From NCBI GenBank assembly GCA_001799615.1, contig MGTU01000029.1:62001-126000 (forward strand): a DNA stretch of 64,000 nt. Direction: 5' to 3'. Source of the DNA: Elusimicrobia bacterium GWA2_61_42 (GTDB lineage Bacteria > Elusimicrobiota > Elusimicrobia > Elusimicrobiales > UBA9959). This document shows positions 18,212-26,960 of this stretch, in pieces (the stretch's first letter is position 1; each line of letters opens with the position of its first letter). The notes under the pieces were generated by a model. The model had not been told where the DNA came from and ran no database searches. It worked only from the letters and a program-made list of their open reading frames with translations. Position numbers and translations under genes: made by a program.

Positions 18212-20001
18212 TGGACGAGAAAATAACAGAAGCTTCGTCTAAAGACAATTACCGGCAGGAGCCGAAGGTCGGGGTTTACGTCTGCCATTGCGGCGGCAAC
18301 ATCTCCGACATTATCGACGTAAAAGCGGTGGCCGCGGCGCTGGCCAAGTATCCCGGCGTGGCCGTGGCCCGCGAGTACGCCTTCATGTGCTCGTCCAACG
18401 GGCAGGACCTGATAGCCGAGGATATAAAGAACCTGGGCATCAACCGCACGGTGGTGGCCGCCTGTTCCCCCAGCCTGCACGAACTCACTTTCCGCAACGT
18501 GCTGCAGCGCGCCGGAGTGAACCCTTACCTGCACGAGCACATCAATATCCGCGAGCAGGCCAGCTGGGTGCACAAGGCCGACCACGCGGGCGCTACGGCC
18601 AAGGCCATAAAGCTGGCGCAGGCCGGCGTGGAAAAAGTTCTCCGCAAAGATCCGCTCAACGCCATCCGCGTGGCGGCCGAACCCCGCGTGGCCGTGATAG
18701 GCGGCGGCGTGGCAGGCATGCGCGCGGCCCTGTCGGCCGCCGGCAAAGGGCTGGAGGCCGTCATCATAGAAAAAGCGCCGCGCCTGGGCGGCAAGTTGCT
18801 GGAGCTCGGCAAGATGTACCCGTCCGGAGAAGAAGGCCCGGCTATCGCCGGTAAGTTGGAAGCCTTGGTGCGCGCGGACAAGAAGATAACCGTGCACACC
18901 GGCGCCGATATAGACTTCGTCGGCGGCTTCGTGGGTAACTTCAAGATAAATTTTAAGAACGCCGACGGGACTTCCTCCCAGGTGAAGGCCGGCGCCATCA
19001 TAATGGCCACCGGCTACCAGCATTACAAGCCGGCCCAGGGCGAGTTCGGCTACGGCGAGGACGCCAACGTGGTCACGCTGCCGGAATTCATCTCCCTCAT
19101 GAAGAATTCCCCGGCCGGTCGCCTGGAGTATTCCGGCAAAGAGATAAAGAGCCTGGCCCTGATACACTGCGTGGGCTCGCGCCAGGTGGAGGGGATACAT
19201 AAGCCCCAGGCCGACGGCAAGATCAACGACTATTGTTCCCGCGTCTGCTGCTCTTCCGCTCTTTACGCCGCTAACCAGGTGAAGGACAAATATCCCGGCG
19301 TGCGGATCTACGACGTGTACCGCGATATCCGCACCTACGGCATGCAGCATGAGGAGTATTACGATAAAGCCTCGAAGGATGGTGTGCTGTTCCTTCGCCA
19401 CAACGAGGCTGACCAGCCTGTTGTGACCTCGGACCGCACCGGCCACACCGTTAAAGTTAAAGACGTGCTGACCTGGGGCGAAGAGCTGGAAGTGAAGGCC
19501 GACCTGATAGTGCTGGTCACCGGCATGATGCCTGCAGACATCTCTCTCATCAGGTCCCAGATGAAAATGCCGGTCGGCGCGGACCGCTTCCTGCAGGAAG
19601 TGCACCTGAAGCTGCGCCCCGTGGAAATGGCTAACTCCGGCGTCTTCATCGCCGGCACGGCCCAGTACCCCATGGACGTGCCCGAGGCCATGGCTGCCGC
19701 CGGCACGGCCGCCGCCAAAGCCGCCATCCTGCTGGCCGAACCCGATATCCCGCTGGAACCTTTCGTGGCCGTGGTGGACGAGCACAAGTGCACCGGCTGC
19801 GGCCTGTGCCCCGCCGAGTGCTCCTACGACGGCGCGCTGATGATGTCCGAGAAGAACGGCAAAAAAATAGCCGTGGTGAACCCCGCGCTCTGCAAGGGCT
19901 GCGGCGCCTGCGTGGCGGTCTGCCCGACTCGCGCCATTAACGTGGCCGGCTGGACGCTGGACCAGTTCGACGCGATGGTGGAAGCCATCGCCAAGGAATA
20001 A
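18208..20001 (+). CDS. HdrA/QmoB-like FAD and 4Fe-4S protein
   Basis: 597 aa; VYVCHCGGNISDIIDV, VIGGGVAGMRAALSAAGKG, CTGCGLCPAECSYDGA, CKGCGACVAVCPTRAI. Confidence 0.9.
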   Translation: MMDEKITEASSKDNYRQEPKVGVYVCHCGGNISDIIDVKAVAAALAKYPGVAVAREYAFMCSSNGQDLIAEDIKNLGINRTVVAACSPSLHELTFRNVLQRAGVNPYLHEHINIREQASWVHKADHAGATAKAIKLAQAGVEKVLRKDPLNAIRVAAEPRVAVIGGGVAGMRAALSAAGKGLEAVIIEKAPRLGGKLLELGKMYPSGEEGPAIAGKLEALVRADKKITVHTGADIDFVGGFVGNFKINFKNADGTSSQVKAGAIIMATGYQHYKPAQGEFGYGEDANVVTLPEFISLMKNSPAGRLEYSGKEIKSLALIHCVGSRQVEGIHKPQADGKINDYCSRVCCSSALYAANQVKDKYPGVRIYDVYRDIRTYGMQHEEYYDKASKDGVLFLRHNEADQPVVTSDRTGHTVKVKDVLTWGEELEVKADLIVLVTGMMPADISLIRSQMKMPVGADRFLQEVHLKLRPVEMANSGVFIAGTAQYPMDVPEAMAAAGTAAAKAAILLAEPDIPLEPFVAVVDEHKCTGCGLCPAECSYDGALMMSEKNGKKIAVVNPALCKGCGACVAVCPTRAINVAGWTLDQFDAMVEAIAKE

Positions 20002-20002
20002 T

Positions 20003-20296
20003 ATGGCCGACGCTAAAAAACTCGCGGAACAACTGAAGAAACTTAACGAGCTGCGCGGCCCGGTGCCGCAGGAATTGCGCGACCGGGTGGCCGCGCAGAA
20101 CAAGGCGCAGAAAGCCATCCTCGACGCGCTGAAAGAAGGGCCCAAGACGGCGCCGGAGCTGGCCGCCGCCGCCGGCCTGCCGGAAGACAGGGCGCTCTGG
20201 TACCTGGTGGGCCTGCGCAAGTACGGCAAGATCTCCGACGTGGCCGGGCGCGGGGATTACCCCAAATACGAACTGAAAGCCGGGGAGGCCAAATAA
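20003..20296 (+). CDS. Small winged-helix-like protein in Hdr operon
   Basis: 97 aa; AILDALKEGPKTAPELAAAAGLPEDRALWYLVGLRKYGKI. Confidence 0.6.
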   Translation: MADAKKLAEQLKKLNELRGPVPQELRDRVAAQNKAQKAILDALKEGPKTAPELAAAAGLPEDRALWYLVGLRKYGKISDVAGRGDYPKYELKAGEAK

Positions 20297-21390
20297 TGAA
20301 GGTCAACCCGGAACTCATCGACGAGATAAAGAAGTACGGCGCTTTCGACATCTCCGCCTGCTTTAACTGCGGCAACTGCACCGCGGTCTGCCCTCTGTCC
20401 AAAGAAGACGCCTCTTTTCCGCGCAAACTGATCCGCGCCGGGCACGTCGGCATGGAAGAGAAGATCACTTCCGCCATCGAGCCCTGGCATTGCTACTATT
20501 GCGGCGAATGCTCGTCCACCTGCCCGCGCGAGGCCCAGCCCGGCGAGTACATGATGGCGCTGCGCCGCTACCTCATCGCCAAGTACGACATCACCGGCCT
20601 GTCCAGGATTTTCTACAAGAACGGCTGGCTGCAGACCTGGCTGGCCCTGGGCCTGCTCGCGGGCTTCTACTTGCTCTATAGCTCCTATACCGGCGACTTC
20701 GGCGCGCTGGCCGGAAAAATAGAGCTGGCCTTCCCCGTTTACGTCACCATAGCGCTGGGCGGCTACATCATAAACATGTACCGCTACGCTATAGTAAAAC
20801 CGCTGGGCGGCATAAAAGCTTCGCTCAAGCCAGCGCATATCTACGAGACTTTCGTGCACGGCTTCACGCAGAAGAACTTTAACGGCTGCGAGGAGACCGA
20901 CTGGACCCGCTGGATAGCGCATCTGCTGGTGATGAGCGGCTACGTGCTGACGCTGCTGATCTCCAACCTGCATTTGCTGTCTCCGCTGGACAAGCAGTAC
21001 TCCGCGTTCAGCCCGGTCAGCCTGCTGGTCTGGTACGCGGGCCTGGCCATCCTCATCGGCGGCGGCGTTATGTCGCTGCGCAGGGTGTTCAAGAGCGCGG
21101 AGTCCTCCAAATTCTCGCACCCGAGCGACTGGCTGTTCGTGGCGACGATGTTCCTGATCGGCGCGAGCCTGTTGTTCACGCATTACCTCAACGTGGCTTA
21201 CGGCCCGCAGGACCCGCTGCTGGCCAAGGTGTACCGCCTGAACATCGCCATAGAGACGGTGTGGATCCTTCTCATCGTGCCGTTCACCAAGTGGATACAT
21301 ATCTTCTTCAGGCCGCTCGCGGTCTATTTCCAGCACGTAAAGCGCGAAGCCGCCGCCGGCACAGCGTTCGGCTTTAATTTGAGCAGGTAA
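20296..21390 (+). CDS. QmoC-like HdrC/heme-b-type membrane protein
   Basis: 364 aa; CFNCGNCTAVCPLS, CYYCGECSSTCPREA, then multiple TM segments with His. Confidence 0.82.
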   Translation: MKVNPELIDEIKKYGAFDISACFNCGNCTAVCPLSKEDASFPRKLIRAGHVGMEEKITSAIEPWHCYYCGECSSTCPREAQPGEYMMALRRYLIAKYDITGLSRIFYKNGWLQTWLALGLLAGFYLLYSSYTGDFGALAGKIELAFPVYVTIALGGYIINMYRYAIVKPLGGIKASLKPAHIYETFVHGFTQKNFNGCEETDWTRWIAHLLVMSGYVLTLLISNLHLLSPLDKQYSAFSPVSLLVWYAGLAILIGGGVMSLRRVFKSAESSKFSHPSDWLFVATMFLIGASLLFTHYLNVAYGPQDPLLAKVYRLNIAIETVWILLIVPFTKWIHIFFRPLAVYFQHVKREAAAGTAFGFNLSR

Positions 21391-21402
21391 AGGAGAAACA
21401 AC

Positions 21403-21954
21403 ATGGCTGACATAAAAGAACTGGAAGCGCAGGTAGCGGCCCTCAAGGCCGACGTGGAGGTCCTCAAGGCCAATGCGCCGGAGGACAAGCTCTCTATGGT
21501 GGTCATGAGCGGCGACATGGACAAGCTGTTGGCCTCTTTCATCATCGCCACGGGCGCCGCCGCGATGTTCGAGAAAGTGGTGATGTTCTTCACCTTCTGG
21601 TCCATCCCGGCCCTGAAAGACCCGAAGAAGACCGTCTCCAAGGACACGGTCTCCAAGATGTTCGAGCTCATGCTCCCGAACGGCGCCGACGGCACCAAGC
21701 TGTCCCAGATGAACATGGGCGGCATGGGCAAGGCCATGATCAAGTCCATCATGAAGAAGCACAACGTGATGACGCTCGAACAGCTGATGAAGACCGCGGC
21801 CGATTCCGGCGTGCAGATCTACGTCTGCCAGATGAGCATGGACCTGATGGGCTACAAGATGGAAGAGATGATAGATTACCCCAACCTCAAGAGCGCCGGC
21901 GTGGGCAAGTTCCTGGCCGAGGCCGGTACCAGCAAGTCTTCGCTGTTCATATAA
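21403..21954 (+). CDS. DsrE/DsrF/DrsH-like (DsrE2-like) family protein
   Basis: 183 aa; LSMVVMSGDMDKLLASFIIATGAAAM...MFFTFW...YVCQMSMDLMGY. Confidence 0.85.
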   Translation: MADIKELEAQVAALKADVEVLKANAPEDKLSMVVMSGDMDKLLASFIIATGAAAMFEKVVMFFTFWSIPALKDPKKTVSKDTVSKMFELMLPNGADGTKLSQMNMGGMGKAMIKSIMKKHNVMTLEQLMKTAADSGVQIYVCQMSMDLMGYKMEEMIDYPNLKSAGVGKFLAEAGTSKSSLFI

Positions 21955-21979
21955 TTTCGGTAAATCTAACGGAGGAAAA

Positions 21980-23161
21980 ATGAAAAAATCGGTTAACGTG
22001 TTTACTGCGGCGTTCGTTATAACCGGCCTCGCGGTCAACGTTTTCGCCACCAACGGCGACAATATGATCGGCGTAGGCCCCACCTCGCGCGCCATGGGCG
22101 GCACCGGCATAGCGGCCCCCCAGGACGCCATCAGCGCCATCTTCTCCAACCCCGCGGCGCTTTCCCAGTTGACGGGTTCCCAGTTCAACTTCGCCGGCAC
22201 CTACTTCGCCCCGACCGTAAAGGCGACCGTAGTTTCCGGTATGATGGGTACCTGGAAGGGTGAGAGCCAGGACACTGGATACGCGATTCCTGCCATAGGT
22301 CTTTCAACCCCCATAAATGACAAAATGATGTTCGGTATAGCCGCTTACGGCGTATCCGGTATGGGCGTGGACTACCGGGACATAGACCTTAACAACGACA
22401 TGAACACGAAAGTCTCCGTGATGAAGTTCGTGCCTGCCGTCTCCTATAAGAACGGAGCTTTCTCCTACGGCGTCGGCCTGGATATAGATTATCAAGCCGC
22501 CGACTTCGGTAAAGGCCTTTCGCATAATTACGCATTAGGCGCGCGTCTCGGTGTGGGCTATGAATATGGGGTGTGGAACTTCGGTCTTACCTATGTTACC
22601 CCGCAGAACGTGAAGCATGAGCGCGTTTACGACTTCGACGGTAATGGCGTGTACGATGATCTGAAGCTGGAGAACCCCTCCCAGTATGCCGCCGGTGCCG
22701 CATATAAGGGCCTGGACAAATGGATCTTCTCAGCTGATGTGAAATATGTGGATTGGGCCAATGCCGACGGCTACAAGGACTTCGACTGGGAGAGCCAGAC
22801 CGTATACGGCCTGGGCGTGCAGAACAAGACCACCGACAAGCTGACGCTGCGCGCCGGTTGGAACTACGGCAAGAGCCCGCTTAAGGTGCACAATAACTTC
22901 AATCCTACGGGCACCACCAATATCCAGGGTGTTAACATGATGAACATCGGATATGAGTATTTCCGCGTTATCGGTTTCCCCGGTATCGTGGAAAATCACA
23001 TGACCTTGGGAGCCGGTTATGAGTTCTCACCCAAGTTCACCCTGAACCTGGGCTACAAGAAGGCCTTCGCCAAGACTATCAAAGAGACCTCCACTGACGG
23101 CACCATCAAGTCCGAGCTCTCCGAAGACGCTTACGACCTCGGCCTCACCTTCAAGTTCTAA
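21980..23161 (+). CDS. OmpP1/FadL/TodX-family outer membrane protein
   Basis: 393 aa; signal peptide; NGDNMIGVGPTSRAMGGTGIAAPQDAISAIFSNPAALS; terminal F. Confidence 0.88.
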   Translation: MKKSVNVFTAAFVITGLAVNVFATNGDNMIGVGPTSRAMGGTGIAAPQDAISAIFSNPAALSQLTGSQFNFAGTYFAPTVKATVVSGMMGTWKGESQDTGYAIPAIGLSTPINDKMMFGIAAYGVSGMGVDYRDIDLNNDMNTKVSVMKFVPAVSYKNGAFSYGVGLDIDYQAADFGKGLSHNYALGARLGVGYEYGVWNFGLTYVTPQNVKHERVYDFDGNGVYDDLKLENPSQYAAGAAYKGLDKWIFSADVKYVDWANADGYKDFDWESQTVYGLGVQNKTTDKLTLRAGWNYGKSPLKVHNNFNPTGTTNIQGVNMMNIGYEYFRVIGFPGIVENHMTLGAGYEFSPKFTLNLGYKKAFAKTIKETSTDGTIKSELSEDAYDLGLTFKF

Positions 23162-23177
23162 TATTAAAGGTGAAAAC

Positions 23178-23208
23178 AAAAGGGGCGGCCAAAAGCCGCC
23201 CCTTTTTT
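23178..23208. terminator. Intrinsic terminator
   Basis: AGGGGCGGCcaaaaGCCGCCCCTtttttat. Confidence 0.8.
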
Positions 23209-23220
23209 ATTCCGCGGTAG

Positions 23221-23613
23221 CTATGCCGGCTCCTGCAGTATTTCTTTCACCAGTCCCTGCAAGGCTTCAATACTGAACGGTTTCTCAAAAAAGCCTTTTA
23301 AACCATATTTCTCGGCAAAGAGCGGCATCTCGCAGTGTTTAACGGACCCGGTTATCAGTATGCACTTGGTTTTGCCGTTCCCGGCGGCCGCCAGCTCTAT
23401 GAGTTCTGTGCCTGACCCATCTCCAAGCATCAGGTCGGTTATTAAAAGGTCGTAGGAGTTGGCGCCCATCAGGGCCCGCGCCCGGGTCGTGCCATTGGCC
23501 AGTGTGATCATGTATCCCCGGTCGCTTAAGGCGCGCTCATAAAGACGCAGCAATGACTCTTCGTCGTCTACCGCCAATATGGTCTTAGGCATATCTCCTC
23601 CGTTCAGCCCCAA
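23221..23613 (-). CDS. Stand-alone response regulator receiver protein
   Basis: 130 aa; ILAVDDEESLLRLYERAL, DLLITDLMLGDGSG, FFEKPF. Confidence 0.88.
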   Translation of the reverse strand: MGLNGGDMPKTILAVDDEESLLRLYERALSDRGYMITLANGTTRARALMGANSYDLLITDLMLGDGSGTELIELAAAGNGKTKCILITGSVKHCEMPLFAEKYGLKGFFEKPFSIEALQGLVKEILQEPA

Positions 23614-23619
23614 CTATAA

Positions 23620-23646
23620 GACGCGCCCGGGCCGAAAAAGGTTTAG
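23620..23646 (-). promoter_or_regulatory. ECF-type promoter of the receiver gene
   Basis: On minus strand CTAAACCTTT-N12-GCGTC. Confidence 0.65.
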
Positions 23647-23694
23647 TCTTGGCCGGGCTCTGGCGGCGGGTCTTTTATATAATCAGTTGAGGGG

Positions 23695-23725
23695 CTAAAC
23701 CTTTTAAACGGCCGGGGCGTCAGTG
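23695..23725 (+). promoter_or_regulatory. ECF-type promoter of the sigma-factor operon
   Basis: CTAAACCTTT-N12-GCGTCAGTG upstream of ATG 23743. Confidence 0.7.
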
Positions 23726-23742
23726 ACTATGTGGAAACCATA

Positions 23743-24318
23743 ATGGAGACGGACAAAAACATTAAGGCAAAGGCTTTGGCCGGAACGGATCCGGAGAGCG
23801 CTTTTGACCTGCTGATAGAGGAGCATCAGAGGCAGGTTTATTCCCTGGCGCTGCGCCTTACAGGCAACCAGGCGGCGGCGGACGACATAACCCAGGAAAC
23901 TTTTATTTCGGCCTGGAAACACCTTAAAGGTTTCCGCGGCGACAGTTCTTTGAAAACCTGGCTGCTGCGTATCGCGGCCAACAAGGTGCGGTCCTACTGG
24001 CGCTGGAAAAAACTCCGCTCCTGGGTGGGACTGGGTCCCAGGGACGGCGAAGAAGGCGCCCCGGCGCTGCAGGACCTGCTGGCGGACCGCCCGGAGGACA
24101 GACCGGAGGCCGCGGCGCTGGCGGCGGACCTGGAGCGCAGGGTTCAGGCGGCTATCAGTCTTTTGCCCCCGCGGCAGCGGGAAGTAGCCGCGCTGCGGGC
24201 GCAGGAATTAAGCGTGGCCGAAATAGCCGCCGCGCTGGGGATGGCAGAGGGTACCGTAAAGGCCCACTGGTTCGAGGCCAGGAAGAAGCTTGAAGCCTCG
24301 CTGGGGGAATATTTATGA
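23743..24318 (+). CDS. RNA polymerase sigma factor, ECF family
   Basis: EEHQRQVYSLALRLTGNQAAADDITQETFISAWKHL, LPPRQREVAALRAQELSVAEIAAALGMAEGTVKAHWFEARKKL. Confidence 0.95.
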   Translation: METDKNIKAKALAGTDPESAFDLLIEEHQRQVYSLALRLTGNQAAADDITQETFISAWKHLKGFRGDSSLKTWLLRIAANKVRSYWRWKKLRSWVGLGPRDGEEGAPALQDLLADRPEDRPEAAALAADLERRVQAAISLLPPRQREVAALRAQELSVAEIAAALGMAEGTVKAHWFEARKKLEASLGEYL

Positions 24319-24617
24319 AAGACGATGAAAAAGAAAAGAAACTTATCTCATTGCTGGCGGTACGCCGCCCCGAGGCTTTCTGGCAGCGGCAGCGGAACGC
24401 CATAACCGGTGCCGCCGCGCAGAGCCGCGGCTCGTCCAGGGCCTGGCTGCTGGCGCCGGCCGCCGCGGCCGCCGCCGTGCTGGTCGTTTTCCTGGCCAGG
24501 CTGCCGGGCCCCGCGCCGGCGCCAGAAACACAGATAGTCAGCACGGCCTTCCTGGAGCATTTGGACCTGCTGGACGATATGGACGTACTGGAGGCGGTGC
24601 CGGAGAACGAATTATGA
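24315..24617 (+). CDS. Putative anti-sigma-like single-TM protein
   Basis: 100 aa; overlaps sigma gene stop (ATGA), one TM helix. Confidence 0.55.
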   Translation: MKDDEKEKKLISLLAVRRPEAFWQRQRNAITGAAAQSRGSSRAWLLAPAAAAAAVLVVFLARLPGPAPAPETQIVSTAFLEHLDLLDDMDVLEAVPENEL

Positions 24618-24868
24618 AGAAAAGAAGCCTTACAACCTATCTCACATTGGGGCTCGCCGCTGCCGCCATGGCAGCCGCGGTGACGGCCCCGGCCGAGGTC
24701 ATAAATAACCTGGATTTCTTCAGCGATTACGAGCTGATCTCGAATCTTGAGATACTTGAGGATGGGTCCGTAGAGAACGGCGCGGTAGCTGACTCTACCG
24801 CGACGCTCAGCGTGTCCATTTCAAGTGAAACGGTAAAAGCTTCTACGGTTACGGCGGAGGGATTATGA
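24614..24868 (+). CDS. Small exported hypothetical protein of the ECF operon
   Basis: 84 aa; signal peptide; LDFFSDYELISNLEILED. Confidence 0.55.
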   Translation: MKKRSLTTYLTLGLAAAAMAAAVTAPAEVINNLDFFSDYELISNLEILEDGSVENGAVADSTATLSVSISSETVKASTVTAEGL

Positions 24869-25308
24869 AGATTATAAGATACATGTTGATTGCCGTTATC
24901 CTGGGCGTGTTCGCTTATGGCCCGGCTAGTTCTGGCGAAGCGAGCCCGGCCGCCAAGAATGCCGCCTGGGAAAAACTTCCCGAGGCCGAAAAAGCCCGTG
25001 TACTGGCCAATTATGAAAAATGGAAGAACCTGGAACCTTCCAAGCAGGCCGAGATCAAGGTTAAGTTCGAGCGCTTCAAGGCCATGCCCGCCGAGCGACA
25101 GGTTGAACTGCGCGGCCGCTGGGGCCGTTTTCAGGGCATGCCGGAAGTTGAGAGAGGGAAACTGCTGAAAAAGTTCCAGAAGTGGCAGAAGCTGTCAAAG
25201 GAGCGCCGCGAGGAGCTCCGCCGCGAATACCGCCGTGAAAAGAAATCCGAGAGGCGCTCGGGCTCCGGGTCGGGTTCCGGCTCGGGCGGCGGGAGGGGCC
25301 GGCGCTAA
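24865..25308 (+). CDS. DUF3106-like secreted protein
   Basis: 147 aa; WEKLPEAEKARVLANYEKWKNL...FQGMPEVERGKLLKKFQKW; Gly/Ser-rich tail. Confidence 0.7.
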   Translation: MKIIRYMLIAVILGVFAYGPASSGEASPAAKNAAWEKLPEAEKARVLANYEKWKNLEPSKQAEIKVKFERFKAMPAERQVELRGRWGRFQGMPEVERGKLLKKFQKWQKLSKERREELRREYRREKKSERRSGSGSGSGSGGGRGRR

Positions 25309-25323
25309 AGCGCCGGTTCGCGA

Positions 25324-25354
25324 CTAAACCTTTGGTGGCGCAGGCGCGTCAGTG
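25324..25354 (+). promoter_or_regulatory. ECF-type promoter
   Basis: CTAAACCTTT-N12-GCGTCAGTG; same spacing as the sigma operon promoter. Confidence 0.7.
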
Positions 25355-25392
25355 TGGGAAGCGGCACAAAGCCGCCCGAGTAAGGAGGAGTT

Positions 25393-25923
25393 ATGAAAAA
25401 CAAACTAATGACGATATCTGCCCTCAGCCTGGTTTCTGTCTTTTTTCTGGCGGTTTCGGTAAAAGCCGAAGACGCTGTTAAGGAGCAGGACAAGCTGCAG
25501 ACCCAGGACAAGCTGCAGACTCAGGACAAACTGCAGACGCAAGACCAGGTCCGCGAACAGGCTGAGCTGCAGACCCAGGACAAGCTGCAGACGAAAGATC
25601 AGCTCCGGCTTAAGGACGGCCAGAAGGCGGAAAAGCCTGGCGAGGGCGAAAAGAACGCCCTGAAAGAGCAGGAGCGTACCCGCCTTATGAAAGGCGCCGG
25701 CAACGCCAAAGGCGAGGCCTTAAGAGAAAAAACAGAGAATGCCGGAGAAGAAAAAGCCCTGAAGAACCAGGAGAAAACCGGCGACAAGAATGAAAAAGCG
25801 CTGAAAAAGCAGGAGCGCAAGCAGGAGAAGAAGCAGCTCAGGAAAAAAGAGCATTCCGCCGGGAATCGCGGGTCACGCCCGGAAGGACGCGGTCAGGGCC
25901 GGGGCGCCGGAAAGCGCAATTAA
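25393..25923 (+). CDS. Exported low-complexity protein with QDKLQT repeats
   Basis: 176 aa; signal peptide; QDKLQTQDKLQTQDKLQTQDQ, Lys/Glu-rich. Confidence 0.6.
   Translation: MKNKLMTISALSLVSVFFLAVSVKAEDAVKEQDKLQTQDKLQTQDKLQTQDQVREQAELQTQDKLQTKDQLRLKDGQKAEKPGEGEKNALKEQERTRLMKGAGNAKGEALREKTENAGEEKALKNQEKTGDKNEKALKKQERKQEKKQLRKKEHSAGNRGSRPEGRGQGRGAGKRN
25486..25605 (+). repeat. Imperfect 18-bp tandem coding repeats
   Basis: Repeated CAGGACAAGCTGCAGACC-like units. Confidence 0.85.
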
Positions 25924-25938
25924 AAAGAAAGACAGGGT

Positions 25939-25976
25939 TGCCGCCGTCGTCCGCTCAAGCGGACGGCGGCTATTTA
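25939..25976 (+). terminator. Intrinsic terminator-like hairpin
   Basis: GCCGCCGTCgTCCGCTcaAGCGGAcGGCGGC then attt. Confidence 0.6.
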
Positions 25977-25989
25977 TGAAAGGCATAAT

Positions 25990-26859
25990 ATGAAAAAACG
26001 AGTATACGCCGTTTTGGTATTTTTATTTTCAGCCTGCGGCGCGCAGGCTTATACTGACGTGGGCGGTAAATATACCGCCGGCCCCGACGCTTACGCAGGA
26101 CTTAATTTTTTTGCCGAATGGGGGGACGATAACTATTATCTGCGCCCCTCGCTTAACACCTACGCCAGCGACCTGGCCGACAGGTATTCAACTTACTCTT
26201 TTGGGGGCGGCCTGGAGGGGGAGCGCTGGAGCGCCGGGGCGGAGCTTTCCATGACCCCGGAAACGGGCGGCTACCAAAACACCGCTATTTACGCCGATCT
26301 CACCTATAACCTGCTGGGCCTGCCTGAAGAGGACGCCGCGCTTGAGGCCGCGTCGCTCGGCGTCTTTGCCGGGCTGACCGCCCACGAGGACAGCTATGCC
26401 TCGTCCACCACAACACTGCCCTCCGGCGGCGGACGCCGGAGCTCTGTTTCTACCCTGACCGAAGCTTTCAAACTTAACCAGACGGATTACGGCCTTTCGG
26501 CCTCCGTGAAGGCGTACGGTCTCAGGGCCAGCGGCCGGTTTACAAAAACCGCTTATGACAAGGACGTTACGGCCGAGGCGCGTGAGCTGCCGCTGAGCAT
26601 CGGCAGCATAGGCACCAGCGGTTTCCCGGATACCGCCGTTTCCGTGCGCCTGCGGGCTGCCGGCCTGCCGCTGTCGCCAGAGGCGGGCTACGCCAAAACC
26701 GCTTACCTGCTGGACCAGCCGGACTCCGAGTCTTTCAACTTCGGCCTGTCGGTAAAAGCCGGCGCCGCCGAGCTCTCTGCCGGCTGGGAAAACTTCAACC
26801 CCGGCGGCGGCGCCCCCAGGAGCGATTATTATTCTCTAGGGGTGACGTACTCTTTTTGA
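25990..26859 (+). CDS. Putative outer-membrane beta-barrel protein
   Basis: 289 aa; signal peptide; alternating residues; terminal YSF. Confidence 0.6.
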   Translation: MKKRVYAVLVFLFSACGAQAYTDVGGKYTAGPDAYAGLNFFAEWGDDNYYLRPSLNTYASDLADRYSTYSFGGGLEGERWSAGAELSMTPETGGYQNTAIYADLTYNLLGLPEEDAALEAASLGVFAGLTAHEDSYASSTTTLPSGGGRRSSVSTLTEAFKLNQTDYGLSASVKAYGLRASGRFTKTAYDKDVTAEARELPLSIGSIGTSGFPDTAVSVRLRAAGLPLSPEAGYAKTAYLLDQPDSESFNFGLSVKAGAAELSAGWENFNPGGGAPRSDYYSLGVTYSF

Positions 26860-26960
26860 TAATGAAACTTTTTTAACCCTGCCGCATCTCAACTTGGTAA
26901 CGGGGTCCTGAAAGTTGGTATATTGCTTTTAACGCAGGGGCGTTGAAAGGGGGAGAGAAA

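Noticed and set aside
18193-20229. 678-aa minus-strand ORF opposite the HdrA-like gene
   Set aside because: Shadow ORF in high-GC DNA: no family motifs, His/Gly/Ala-rich composition; the plus-strand frame has clear Fe-S/FAD motifs.
20257-22200. 647-aa minus-strand ORF opposite QmoC-like and DsrE-like genes
   Set aside because: Antisense artefact; composition biased and plus-strand genes are well supported.
25486-25605. Possible CRISPR-like direct repeats
   Set aside because: Units are contiguous 18-bp coding repeats (QDKLQT) without spacers and lie in frame in an ORF.
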